Source: JALHVH01 sp963773685
Lineage (GTDB): Bacteria > Acidobacteriota > Aminicenantia > Aminicenantales > Saccharicenantaceae
Reading direction: 5' to 3'
DNA length: 64,000 nt
Assembly (NCBI GenBank): GCA_963773685.1
Contig: CAVZBY010000011.1
Coordinates: 62,001 to 126,000 of the forward strand
Positions 27,065-35,949 of this stretch are shown here, in pieces; positions within the stretch are counted from its first letter, which is position 1; the number at the start of each line of letters is the position of its first letter. The notes under the pieces are model-generated. The model was not told the DNA's origin. It saw only the letters and a program-made list of their open reading frames with translations, and searched no databases. A program made the translations under genes and the position numbers.

Positions 27065-28140
27065 TCACCCGCCGTCATGATCATGGCGGTGATGCCCATC
27101 GGGCCAATGGCCGTGCGTGTGCTCGGTTTCCGCATGCTCATGTTCGTGGGAATGGGGCATGTCCGTCATCCCCGGGTGGGCATGGCCATGATGAAGATCG
27201 CCATGGACATGGGAATGCGAATGCTTGAGCCGCACGTGCTTATGGATATGATCGTGCTTTTCTCCGGTCATCAGAACGACCCCCAGAGCCATTAGGGCCG
27301 CCGCCGGGGCGAGGGTCCAACGGACGGGCTCCCCGAGGACGGGGAGGGCAAGGGCCGCCCCGACGAAGGGGGCGAAGCTGAAGAAAGCCCCGGTCCGGAA
27401 GGCTCCCAGCCGCCTGAGCGAAACGATGAACAGGACGAGGCTGAAGCCGTAGCACACGGCCCCGACGGCAAGGGCCGCCGCCGCGGGGAATCCGGCGGGC
27501 ATCCGCTCCCCGGCCGCGGCAGCCAGTCCGAGCGTAATCCCTCCGGCCACGATTCCCTTGATGGCGGCGATGAGGACGGGGTCCTTGTCCGAGATGTTCC
27601 GGGTCAGGTTATTGTCCAGCCCCCAGCCCGCCATGGCGATAAGGATGAACAACGGGCCGAGGGTCTCGAAGCGCCCCCCGGCCGGATCCCAGGTCGTGAG
27701 GACGCCGGCGGCGGTCATCGCTCCCAGAGCGGCCCAGGTCCTCCGGGAGGCCGGCTCGCGAAACAAGAGGACGGCGATGAGAGCCGTGGCCAGCCCCTCG
27801 AGGTTGAGAAGGAGGGACGCCGACGCGCCCGACATCCGGCGTAATCCTTCCATCAGGAAGATGGGCCCGACGATCCCTCCGGACAGGATAGCCCCCGCCA
27901 GCCAGGGAAGATCCGCGCGCGCGGAGGGGTTCGAAACGACGTTCCTGCCGGGCGCCTGTTCTCGGTGTGAACGCCAGCCGAGCGCCGGTGTAAAAAGCCA
28001 GGCCCGGCGAACGCCCCGATATAGAGCAGGCCCGCCATCGAGATCGGGGCGATGTCTCTCAGGAGGAGCTTGGTCAGGGGAGTGCTCAGGCCGAAGCCTA
28101 GGGCGGAAAGAAGGACCGGGAGAAAGGGCCGCCGGCTCAT
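27065..28140 (-). CDS. EamA/DMT family transporter with long histidine-rich tail (two apparent frameshifts)
   Basis: A ten-helix drug/metabolite transporter, about 357 residues after removing two single bases: near 28000 (joining YIGAFAG to LAFYTGARL) and near 27917-27922 (joining EPLRA to ADLPWLAGAILSGGIVG). Two EamA repeats are visible, with PTKLLLRDI-type and GASASLLLNLEGLATALIAVLLFREP segments. The last 62 residues contain 23 His with Asp and Glu (27,070-27,260), a probable metal-binding tail. It overlaps the stop of the upstream flavin oxidoreductase by ATGA. Metal or metal-chelate export/import is a guess from the tail. Confidence 0.78.
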
Positions 28141-29234
28141 TTCTGGGCGCATCGGATGCCGCGCAGATTGAAGCATTTATTACAGGAGATACAGTCGGAC
28201 CTGTCGATCGTTCCCTCCCGGAATTTTCGGACGAGATGCGGGTCTCGGATGAAAGGCCTGCACATCGAGACGAGGTCCACCCGCCCTGCGGCCACGAACC
28301 TCTCCGCGGCGGCCAGCGTCCGGATCCCGCCGAGGCCCGAGACGGGGATGCGGACAGCCTTCTTCACGGCCGCGGCGTTCTCCACGAAATAGCCCTCGTC
28401 CGCCTCGGCGCGGAGCCCGGTCCAGACGGAGCCTTTCCCGGATTCGGCCATGCCGCCGCTCACCTCGATGGCGTCGAGCCCTTCGGCCTCGAGGGCCTGG
28501 GCGGCCGCGACGGCTTCATCGAGCGAGAGGCCGTCGGCCAGGAAGTCCGTCGTGTTGAGCTTGGCCATGACCGGGAAATCCTTTCCCGCCTCGGCCTTGA
28601 GGCCTTTGAGGATGTCGACGATGACGCGGACCCGATTCGCGGGAGAGCCCCCCCACCGGTCCGTCCTGCGGTTCGTATGCGGAGAGAGGAACGAGCTGAG
28701 GAGGTAGCCGTGAGCGGCGTGGATCTGGACGCCGTCAAAGCCCGCCTTTCTGACCCGGAGGCCGGCCCGGACGAAATCCCGGACCAGGCCCTCGATCTCT
28801 CCGGGTGTCATTTCCCTCGGGGCCGACTTCGACACGGGGTCGGGAACGGCGGAGGGCGAGACGGGCGTCGCGCCGATGTATTTTGCCTTCGTCTGCCTCC
28901 CGGCGTGCGCGATCTGGACGAATATCCGGGATGAGGACGCGGCGTGCACGGTCTCGGCGATGCGCGAAAGCCCTTCGACGAATCGGTCGTCGAATATCGC
29001 GATCTGGTTCGGCCCGGCCTTGCCCAGGGGATTAACGAAGGCGTGCCCGGTGATGATAAGGCCGACCTCGCCCTCGGCGAGGGTCCGGAAGAGGCTGACC
29101 TGCCTGTCGGTTACCTCGCCGTCGTCTCGGGCCATATAATCCTGCGTCGCCGACCGAACGAACCGGTTGATGAGGGAGATCCGGCCCAGAGCCAGAGGAG
29201 TCAGCAGGACGGAAGCCTTCGAACGTTCGCTCAT
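28137..29234 (-). CDS. NADH:flavin oxidoreductase (Old Yellow Enzyme family)
   Basis: A 365-residue FMN barrel. LGRISLINRFVRSAT, FVQIAHAGRQ, AGFDGVQIHAAHGYLLSSFLSP and RTDRWGG are typical of the enoate reductase/2,4-dienoyl-CoA reductase branch; HAAHGY provides the active-site residues. The C-terminus keeps CISCNKC and a final Cys, the 4Fe-4S ligand region of longer relatives, but the FAD/NAD domains of those relatives are absent. The gene is predicted leaderless and is followed, with ATGA overlap, by the EamA transporter. Confidence 0.9.
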   Translation of the reverse strand: MSERSKASVLLTPLALGRISLINRFVRSATQDYMARDDGEVTDRQVSLFRTLAEGEVGLIITGHAFVNPLGKAGPNQIAIFDDRFVEGLSRIAETVHAASSSRIFVQIAHAGRQTKAKYIGATPVSPSAVPDPVSKSAPREMTPGEIEGLVRDFVRAGLRVRKAGFDGVQIHAAHGYLLSSFLSPHTNRRTDRWGGSPANRVRVIVDILKGLKAEAGKDFPVMAKLNTTDFLADGLSLDEAVAAAQALEAEGLDAIEVSGGMAESGKGSVWTGLRAEADEGYFVENAAAVKKAVRIPVSGLGGIRTLAAAERFVAAGRVDLVSMCRPFIRDPHLVRKFREGTIDRSDCISCNKCFNLRGIRCAQK

Positions 29235-29240
29235 GGGATG

Positions 29241-29269
29241 ATTGTATACAAAATCGCCCCTTGGGTCAC
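29241..29269 (-). promoter_or_regulatory. Promoter of the OYE-eamA operon, predicted leaderless
   Basis: Minus strand GTGACC (29264-29269), 17 bp, TACAAT (29241-29246), ending 6 bases before the ATG at 29234. Confidence 0.5.
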
Positions 29270-29292
29270 GCGCGCCGCTCGAGCGCCGCCGG

Positions 29293-29322
29293 TTGACTTT
29301 CCTCGTCTCCTTGGTTTATTTA
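29293..29322 (+). promoter_or_regulatory. Putative promoter of the matrixin-like gene
   Basis: TTGACT (29293-29298), 18 bp, TATTTA-type -10 (29317-29322). The -10 is poor, but the AT-rich stretch is the only one between the divergent genes. Confidence 0.35.
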
Positions 29323-29372
29323 TTACTCAGGCCCCAGGGGCCGGGAAAAGCAGGGAACGGAGGGAAGGATCC

Positions 29373-30276
29373 ATGAAATCACGCATCGTTATCTCGGTGG
29401 TCGTCATCGCCGCCCTCGCGGCGGTGCCGATGACGGCGTCGAAGGTCGACCGGCTCGACCTCGAATCCACGCATATCGCCGTCGGCGAGATCGCCATGGT
29501 CGAGGGCTATTTCGGCCTGAACGAGGCCGGGGAACAGCTGATCTTCAGCCGCGTCTCCCTCAGGGTGGAGAAATGGCTCAAGGGGATGCCCGAAGCCGCC
29601 GTGGCCTTCTCGGTCGAGGGCGGCGTCGTGGGCAACCTGGGATTGATGGTTTCCGACAGCCCCGCCTTTCATAAGGGCGAAAGGATCAAGGCCTACCTGA
29701 AGAAGACCGCGAAGGGGTTCGAGCTTCTCGAAAAGCAGGACGCCGGCCGGAAGGCCAAGAAGCCCAGGCCTCCCCAGCCTCCGACCTGCTGTGCGACATT
29801 CGCCCATTGGCCGACGGCGACGGTCCCGTATCTCTTGAACACGGTCAATAACGACGGCAATTCCCAAGCGCAGGTCGAAGGGGCTGTCGCGTCCGGCTTG
29901 CGGGCATGGAACGTGATCAGCTGGCAGTCCGGAGGGGACGACGACGACCCGCGTCGCCCTGAACGGGCTCAACGAGATCTTCTTCGCCAACGAGTCGAAG
30001 GGCAACGCCATCGCCGTGACCTATACCTGGTACAACACGGCGACCAAGCACATCTCCGAGTTCGACATGAAGTTCTATGACAAGGCCTGGCTCTTCTTCG
30101 CGTCCGGCTGTCAGGGAGGGTTCAACATCGACAACATTACGACGCACGAATCGGGCCATGCCATCGGGCTGGGCCACAACTCGTGCACGACGTCGATCAT
30201 GTACCCGTATGCGAGCTATTGCGCGAGCAACACGGTGTCGGGCGACGATCTGGCCTGCGTCCGCGGGCTCTACTGA
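29373..30276 (+). CDS. Secreted matrixin-like zinc metalloprotease (apparent frameshift)
   Basis: About 300 residues after deleting one G in the GGGG run at 29934-29937 (joining WNVISWQSGG to TTTTRVALNGLNEI). The protein has a signal peptide (about 1-20), an N-terminal domain of about 120 residues that looks like a prodomain or inhibitor region, a Pro-rich linker, a short PTCCATFAHWPTATVPYLLN segment that opens the protease domain, and the zinc motif HESGHAIGLGH (HExxHxxGxxH), followed by a SIMYPYAS Met-turn. This is the metzincin M10A pattern. It follows a divergent promoter region shared with the OYE operon. Confidence 0.82.
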
Positions 30277-30312
30277 CAAGGGTTCCCGCGTCTTCACGAA
30301 GGGCCGGGGCCG

Positions 30313-30804
30313 ATGAACGATCCCGAACGCGAAGTCTTGGACTGCCTGGAAGCCCTGGGGATCCCGTACGTCCGGCACGCCCACCCTCCGGTGGCGACGG
30401 TGGCCGAGGCCGAAAGATATTGGACGGACCTGCGCGGGGCCCACTGCAAGAACCTCTTCCTTCGGAATAACAAGGGGAACCGGCATTACCTCGTTATCGC
30501 CGAGGCATCCCGGCATGTCGATCTCAAGACCCTGACCCGGACGCTCGGAGAGGACCGGTTGAGTTTCGCGTCCCCCGAGCGGCTGAAGCGTTACCTGGGG
30601 CTCGAGCCGGGTTCCGTCTCTCCGTTCGGGCTCATCCATGACATCGGGAAGGACGTCCGGGTCGTCGTGGACGCCGGGCTCAAAGCGGCCGAAAAGCTGA
30701 ACTTCCACCCCAACGTCAACACGGCGACGCTGGAGATCGCCTTCGGGGACTTCGAGAAGTTCCTCTCCCGGCACGGGAACAGCCTGGAATACGTCGCGTT
30801 CTGA
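30313..30804 (+). CDS. Prolyl-tRNA editing protein (YbaK/ProX family)
   Basis: A 163-residue free-standing editing domain that deacylates mischarged tRNA-Pro (Ala- or Cys-tRNA). Motifs: HCKNLFLRNNKGNRHYLVI with the conserved Lys, LSFASPERL, LGLEPGSVSPFGLI, and FHPNVNTATLEI. These match the ProXp-ala/PrdX type. The ATG at 30313 follows the matrixin gene by 36 bases, so it may be read from the same promoter. A tRNA-Pro(GGG) gene is elsewhere in the window, but not linked. Confidence 0.88.
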   Translation: MNDPEREVLDCLEALGIPYVRHAHPPVATVAEAERYWTDLRGAHCKNLFLRNNKGNRHYLVIAEASRHVDLKTLTRTLGEDRLSFASPERLKRYLGLEPGSVSPFGLIHDIGKDVRVVVDAGLKAAEKLNFHPNVNTATLEIAFGDFEKFLSRHGNSLEYVAF

Positions 30805-30876
30805 CAGGGCGCGGGGAGGCGAGGCTTGGAATCGGCCCCGGACGATCCGCCGCCTTCAAGCCGGGGACAAGAAGGC

Positions 30877-30905
30877 TTGACATCCCGGCGCCTCGCTCCT
30901 ATAAA
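30877..30905 (+). promoter_or_regulatory. Promoter of the CBM9-serine hydrolase operon
   Basis: TTGACA (30877-30882), 17 bp, TATAAA (30900-30905); near-consensus, with the ATG 47 bases downstream. Confidence 0.65.
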
Positions 30906-30952
30906 CTAAAGGTCCAATGCCCGTTGAAGTCGTCGCTGCGAGGAGGAAGGCC

Positions 30953-32080
30953 ATGCCCGCCGCATTGTTCGCGCTGCTGTTCTGCGCGGGGAGCGCGCTT
31001 GCCGCGGATATCCGCGTCCCCGAGCCGAAGATCCCGTTCGATCCGCGGTTCTATGTCTGCTACAGGGCTCCGAAACCTCCGGAGATCGACGGGCGGTTGG
31101 ACGAGGCGTCATGGAAGAAGGCCGAGTGGACGGAGAGCTTCGTCGATATGGAGGGGCCGGCCCGCCCCAGGCCGCGCTTCCGGACCCGGGTCAAGATGCT
31201 CTGGGACGCCGGTTTTTTCTACGTCGCCGCGGAGCTCGAGGAGCCGAACGTCTGGGCCACCTATAAGGACAGGGATTCCGTCATCTTCGAGGAGAACTGT
31301 TTCGAGGTCTTCATCGATCCCGACGGGGATACGCACGCCTATTACGAGCTCGAGATCAACGCCCTCAACACCATCTGGGACCTCCTGCTCCTCAAGCCTT
31401 ACCGCGACGGGGGGCCGGCGGTCAACGCCTGGGACATCCGGGGCCTGCGAACGGCGATCGCCGTCAACGGGACGCTCAACGCGCCGAAGGACAAGGACAA
31501 GGGCTGGACGGTCGAGATGGCCCTTCCCTGGGAGGTCCTCAGGGAGTGCCTGCCCGGCAACAAGCTCCGCCCCGAGCCCGGGGACCAGTGGCGGGTGAAC
31601 TTCACGCGCGTCGAGTATCGCCTGGAGACCGAGAACGGGGCCTATATCAAGGCCAGAGACCCCGGGAGCGGGAAGCCTTACCTCGAGGACAACTGGTCCT
31701 GGTCGCCCCAGGGCATCGTCAATATCCATTACCCTGAGATGTGGGGATTCGTCGAGTTCACGGGCAAGATCGCCGGCAAAGGGAAGGAGCTGTTCTCCGA
31801 CGCCTTCGAGGAGCCGGTGAAGTGGGCCCTGCGGCGTATCTATTATCGGGAGATGGCCTATCGCGACGCGAACGGCGCGTATGCGACGGCGCTCGCCGAC
31901 CTGGATCTCGAAGGAGAAAAGTCCATGAAACCGGACGGGTGGAGCTATCCTCCGTCCCTTCAGGCCACCGATGACCTGTTCGAAGCGATCTATCGGAACG
32001 GGGACGGGGAGAGCTGGCATATCCGGCAGGACGGGCTGGTCTGGAAGGACGTCCCGCCCAATGAGGGCGCGGGACAATAG
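30953..32080 (+). CDS. Secreted carbohydrate-binding family 9-like protein
   Basis: A 375-residue exported protein with signal peptide MPAALFALLFCAGSALA, then a CBM9-like beta-sandwich: PPEIDGRLDEASWKKAEWTESF, VKMLWDAGFFYVAAELEEPNVWATY, NCFEVFIDPDGD, YYELEINALNTIWDLLL and GWTVEMALPWEVL. The rest (about 250-375) carries a short helical extension. CBM9-like domains of this type occur in secreted proteins and cellulosomal or xylan-degrading enzymes; here no catalytic domain is attached. The start at 30953 is chosen for GAGGAGG just upstream. It is followed 12 bases later by a serine hydrolase. Confidence 0.82.
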   Translation: MPAALFALLFCAGSALAADIRVPEPKIPFDPRFYVCYRAPKPPEIDGRLDEASWKKAEWTESFVDMEGPARPRPRFRTRVKMLWDAGFFYVAAELEEPNVWATYKDRDSVIFEENCFEVFIDPDGDTHAYYELEINALNTIWDLLLLKPYRDGGPAVNAWDIRGLRTAIAVNGTLNAPKDKDKGWTVEMALPWEVLRECLPGNKLRPEPGDQWRVNFTRVEYRLETENGAYIKARDPGSGKPYLEDNWSWSPQGIVNIHYPEMWGFVEFTGKIAGKGKELFSDAFEEPVKWALRRIYYREMAYRDANGAYATALADLDLEGEKSMKPDGWSYPPSLQATDDLFEAIYRNGDGESWHIRQDGLVWKDVPPNEGAGQ

Positions 32081-32092
32081 GGAGGGGGAACC

Positions 32093-33303
32093 TTGAAGAA
32101 ACCATTTCTGAGAACATGGATCGCCCTGGCCGTCCATCGTCGTCCCGGCCGCGACGGGGCTGGGGCAGGGCCTTCCGGCCGCGAAGCCCGGCGACGTCGG
32201 CATGTCGGCCGAACGGCTCGCGCTCCTGGATACGCTCATGATCGAAGCCCTGGAACGCAAGGATTTTCCCGGCGCCGTTCTGCTCGTCGCCCGCAAGGGC
32301 AGGACCGTGTGGCGGAAGGCCTACGGCCTGAGCCAATGGGTCCCCGAAGACCGGCCGATGTCCGCGGATATGATCTTCGACATGGCGTCCGTCACCAAGC
32401 CCGTGGCGACGGCGACGTCCATCATGCTCCTCGTCGAGCGGGGCCGCCTCAGGCTCATGGACAAGGTCAAGGATTATGTCCCGGAGTTCGCGCCGTACAT
32501 CCTCGAAGGCGGACTGCCCGGGGAGGACGCGCGCCTCTGGCATCTTCTGACCCACACCTCCGGCCTGCCTCCCTACACCGATCCCAAAGAGGTCGAACGC
32601 TTGTACGGGAACCCCTGCCCGACAGAGACGCTGGTCAAACACATCGCTTGCCTGCGGAAGGAATCGGCGCCCGGGACGGACTTCACCTACAGCTGTCTGA
32701 ACTATATCACCCTGGCCCATATCCTGAAGATCGGTGACGGGGAAGAGCCTGGCCTCCTTCGCCGACGAGAACATCTTCAAGCCGCTGGGCATGAAGCGGA
32801 CGTTCTTCGTTCCCCCTGCGGCCTATCTCGATCTCTGCGTTCCGACGCAGGCCTATGACGGGAAGCCCCTCCGGGGCGTCGTGCACGATCCCCTGGCCAG
32901 GCTTCAGGGAGGGATCTCGGGAAACGCCGGGCTCTTTTCCACGGCCGACGACCTGGCGCTTTTCGCCCAGATGATGCTCGACGACGGGGCCCTCGGCAAG
33001 GTCAGGGTCCTCAGCCCGCTGGCCGTTGAGCGCATGACCGAGATCTTCCCGAAGGCCAGGGCCGCCGGACGCGGGCTCGGCTGGGATCTCGATTCGGATT
33101 ATGCCTCGGTCCGGGGCGACCTGTTCGGCCCGGGATCCTACGGGCATTCGGGCTACACGGGCACGTCCATCTGGATCGACCCGGAGACGCGGACGACGGT
33201 CGTCTTCCTGACGAACCGGGTCCACCCCGACGACAAGGGGGACATCATCGCCATGAGGAGCAAGGTCGCCAACGTCGTCGCGGCGTCGATCCTGGTGAAA
33301 TGA
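32093..33303 (+). CDS. Secreted serine hydrolase, beta-lactamase fold (two apparent frameshifts)
   Basis: About 402 residues after removing single bases at about 32132 (giving a full signal peptide WIALAVIVVPAATGLGQG) and at about 32735 (joining LKI to VTGKSLASFADENIF). The TTG start at 32093 has GGGAGGGGG just upstream. Catalytic motifs: SVTK (SxxK) in MASVTKPVATA, YSC in FTYSCLNYI at the YxN position, and HSG in GHSGYTGTS. The gene follows the CBM9 gene by 12 bases, so both are exported products of one operon. Confidence 0.82.
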
Positions 33304-33367
33304 CGCGGCGGCTCATGGACAGCCGTGCCGGAGTGTGATAAATAGACGCCTAGGAAGGGATCGATCC

Positions 33368-33892
33368 ATGCCGACGCCGATCGAACGCGAGATCTTCATC
33401 AAGGCTTCCCGCGGGTCCGAGATCCTCGTCAAGGCCCTGGAGGCTTTCAGGGAATACCTCAAGGAGGAGACCCCGCCGGGCTCCCCGGAGTATTATCGTG
33501 CCCGCAACCTGCTCAAGGCGGGGAGGGGCTTCTGCGCCGACGTGGTCCGGGAAGCCAAGAAGCTCCTCGGTCCGATCCCGGTCTACGCGCCGCGGGAGTA
33601 TGAAGAGATGCGCCGGCGGACCCTCGAGGAGAACCAGATCACCGTCCGGGGAGAGGACCCGGAGGCCCTCAAGGCCCAGATGGCGGAGGATCCCATCGTC
33701 CGGACCATGATGTCGGAGAGCGAGATCGAAGCCTATCTCCGCGAGCACTTCGAGACCCAGAGCTCGGGCAAGAGGAAGCTGACGAATATCAAGATCCGGA
33801 TGCTGATCGACAGGCTGTACGCGCTGGCCGAGCAGGGCCTGGAGGCCCAGAAGGCCGCCCAGAGGAAACAGCAGGGCCTTCCGCCGGAGTGA
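33368..33892 (+). CDS. Hypothetical protein, 174 residues
   Basis: A mostly helical, charged cytoplasmic protein: EREIFIKASRGSEILVKALEAFREYLKEE, then a Pro-rich turn, and the C-terminal LTNIKIRMLIDRLYALAEQGLEAQKAAQRKQQ. No signal peptide or membrane helix. I do not recognise the family. The ATG at 33368 has AAGGGA upstream; an in-frame ATG 33 bases earlier is less likely. It converges with the M14-operon tail. Confidence 0.6.
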   Translation: MPTPIEREIFIKASRGSEILVKALEAFREYLKEETPPGSPEYYRARNLLKAGRGFCADVVREAKKLLGPIPVYAPREYEEMRRRTLEENQITVRGEDPEALKAQMAEDPIVRTMMSESEIEAYLREHFETQSSGKRKLTNIKIRMLIDRLYALAEQGLEAQKAAQRKQQGLPPE

Positions 33893-33931
33893 TCGGAACG
33901 TCCGCCGCCGGGCGGGCTCTTCCCGATCCGC

Positions 33932-34574
33932 TCAGTCGAAGGCCTGCTTCAACAGGTCGACCACGCCCGAGCGCGTAATCGACCTCGGACAGGGGGATGT
34001 TCCCGGCCTTGGCGATCGCCGTGAAACGCCCGTCCTTGTTGCTGTCCTTGGTGACGATGAGGTAATCGACGAACGGGGCGACGGCGTCGATCATCCGCTC
34101 GTTGTCGCTCTTCGGGGCGCCGCGCTTGGATTCGCCGCCGATATGGGCCGCGATGACGAGGATCTTGTTCTTGCGGCAGTATTCGAGGATCTTTTTCAGG
34201 CGGGCCTCTTCGCTTTCGAGCGTCAGCCCGGACGCGCCCATGCCCTTGAGGCTGGCCCCGATGGCGAAGATGACGGTCCGGTAGCCCGTTCCCTTGGGGA
34301 ACTTCGCGAGGTCCGTCCCGATCTCGACGTGGAATCCCGGGCCGGAGACCTTTCCTCCGAGGCCGACGCCCGTCGCGATGAGCTCCGCCGTCGGGGCATC
34401 GCAATAATCGTGGGCCAGGCCGGCCTCCTCCATGACGATGTTGAGGGTCTCGACGTCGGGGCTCTGGCCCGCCGATGTCGTCAGGACCGGCATCCCGGCC
34501 TTGGGCGGGTCCTGGCCGAAGCTGCCCGCCGCAAGGAGCAGGATGCCGAGGACGATGATCACGTTTCGATTCAT
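33932..34574 (-). CDS. Secreted DUF6305-like protein (apparent frameshift near the C-terminus)
   Basis: A 213-residue secreted protein after removal of one base at about 33971, which replaces a long spurious tail with the ending VVDLLKQAFD and stop. Signal peptide MNRNVIIVLGILLLAAGSFG. The TSAGQSPDVETLNIVMEEAGL opening, followed by KGMGASGLTLESEE and the VIAAHIGGESKRG segment, resembles the DUF6305 group, whose function is unknown. It is the last gene of the transporter-M14 operon. It could be a periplasmic binding or processing partner of the transporter, but this is a guess. Confidence 0.65.
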
Positions 34575-34611
34575 GTCTATTCTCCCTGATCGCGATTCGT
34601 GAGCCGGGGCC

Positions 34612-35787
34612 TCATCGGTACGAGACCACGGACTTCGGGTCCGCCTTCGAAGGGTCGTGGAAGAACCGTCCGGTGCCGTTGGCGACGACCTCGCGGTATC
34701 GGGGCACGCCCCGGACCGCGATCTCCCGGCCGGGCGTCTTCCGCGAATACTGCCGGAGGATCTCCAGCATGACCGATAGATGCTGACCGACCCTCTTGTC
34801 CATCGGCCATCCCGACGCGTCGTAGGGGACGAAGAGCTTCTTCTTGGCGGCCAGGCTGAGCAGGAAGGGGTCCTTGCCGTCGAGCAGGAGCCCGACCGTC
34901 TTCGGCCCGGTCGGCTGGTCGAGAAAGGGGATGGGCGCCTCGAGCAGGAAGGGCGCGGCCCCGGAATAGTCTCCGATCTCCCTGTGAGAGAGCCCGCGGA
35001 AGCCCGGCGGGGAGGGCTCGACGTGGCTGTCGAACCCTTCGGCGGCCTTCACGGTGAGAGACGCCAGCGTCGCGATCTTCGACGACCGGTCCGGGGCGAC
35101 GATGCAGTTCGTCACGGGGAACATGGTCTCGGCCCCGTGCAGGTCGATCGCCACGTCGACGCTCTCCCGCCGGATGAGCTCCATCGCCGCGAAGGTCACC
35201 CGCTCCATGAGCGGCCCGTCGGCGCGGCCGGGCCAGGTCCTGTTCGAGTTGCGGGCGTCGATGTAGGACAGGAGCTGTTTCTCCGGGTAATGGATATAGA
35301 CGTCGGGGTCGGGCCATTGGTCGAGGGGCGAGGCGTCCCGGTTCCCCATGGGAAACCGCTTCCGGCCCCAGTCCGTGGGGATGTCGAAATAAAGCGGGTA
35401 CCCGTCGCCGGGCCGGGTGTTGCGGCCGGCGCTGCTGTTGAACGACGCGATGACGAAGAGCGTCCCTCGCTCGACGACGGCATTCTCGATGATGATGATG
35501 TCGGCCAGGAGTCCGGCGGGCTCGTTGGAGTGGGTCCCGGACATGATGAGGGCCTTTCCGCCGGGCTCGCGGCCTTCGAGAACGAAGACCGTCGTGTCTC
35601 CAGCCGTCCCCTTGAGCGAGGGGCTGAAGTCGCTGAGCCTGGCGACGCGCGTCACTCCGGGGCCGATGACGATCGGGACCGTAGAATGACGATGTCTGAA
35701 GAGAGGGCGCCCGCCGAGGATGAGGAGGGCGGCGAACGCCGCGAGGAGGATCCCTTTCGAGGCGCCTTCATGCTTCATGAGGCTCAT
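34612..35787 (-). CDS. M14-type succinylglutamate desuccinylase/aspartoacylase family protein, membrane-anchored
   Basis: A 391-residue zinc hydrolase. An N-terminal membrane helix (about 11-28) is followed by the catalytic domain. Zinc ligands look to be His86 and Glu89 in GTHSNEPAG, with a third His in AIDLHGAET. This fold cleaves N-acyl amino acids or C-terminal amino acids in the M14 clan. The anchor places it on the periplasmic side. Its ATG abuts the TAG of the small membrane gene with no gap (TAGATG). The pairing with a permease suggests it prepares or processes the transported compound. Confidence 0.78.
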   Translation of the reverse strand: MSLMKHEGASKGILLAAFAALLILGGRPLFRHRHSTVPIVIGPGVTRVARLSDFSPSLKGTAGDTTVFVLEGREPGGKALIMSGTHSNEPAGLLADIIIIENAVVERGTLFVIASFNSSAGRNTRPGDGYPLYFDIPTDWGRKRFPMGNRDASPLDQWPDPDVYIHYPEKQLLSYIDARNSNRTWPGRADGPLMERVTFAAMELIRRESVDVAIDLHGAETMFPVTNCIVAPDRSSKIATLASLTVKAAEGFDSHVEPSPPGFRGLSHREIGDYSGAAPFLLEAPIPFLDQPTGPKTVGLLLDGKDPFLLSLAAKKKLFVPYDASGWPMDKRVGQHLSVMLEILRQYSRKTPGREIAVRGVPRYREVVANGTGRFFHDPSKADPKSVVSYR

Positions 35788-35946
35788 CTATTTGACCCTC
35801 AAGAGCCGGAGGACCAGGGGGATCATGACCAGGAGGCAGAGCCAAAGCTCCTCCCGGCTCCGTTTTTCCTTCAGGAAGCTCCAGAAAAGGAGTCCGGCAA
35901 GATAGGCGCAGAGGACGTAATAAGCGACCATGATCACGAAGGCCAT
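35788..35946 (-). CDS. Small two-helix membrane protein in transporter operon
   Basis: A 52-residue protein easily missed by gene finders. It has two hydrophobic segments (about 2-24 and 36-48) separated by a charged loop FLKEKRSREE. It starts 3 bases after the permease stop codon, and the M14 gene begins on the base after its stop. The size and position resemble small accessory subunits of transporters (for example small TRAP-type or DUF3311-type subunits), but the sequence is not recognised. Coupled translation with both neighbours is likely. Confidence 0.6.
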   Translation of the reverse strand: MAFVIMVAYYVLCAYLAGLLFWSFLKEKRSREELWLCLLVMIPLVLRLLRVK

Positions 35947-35949
35947 GTC

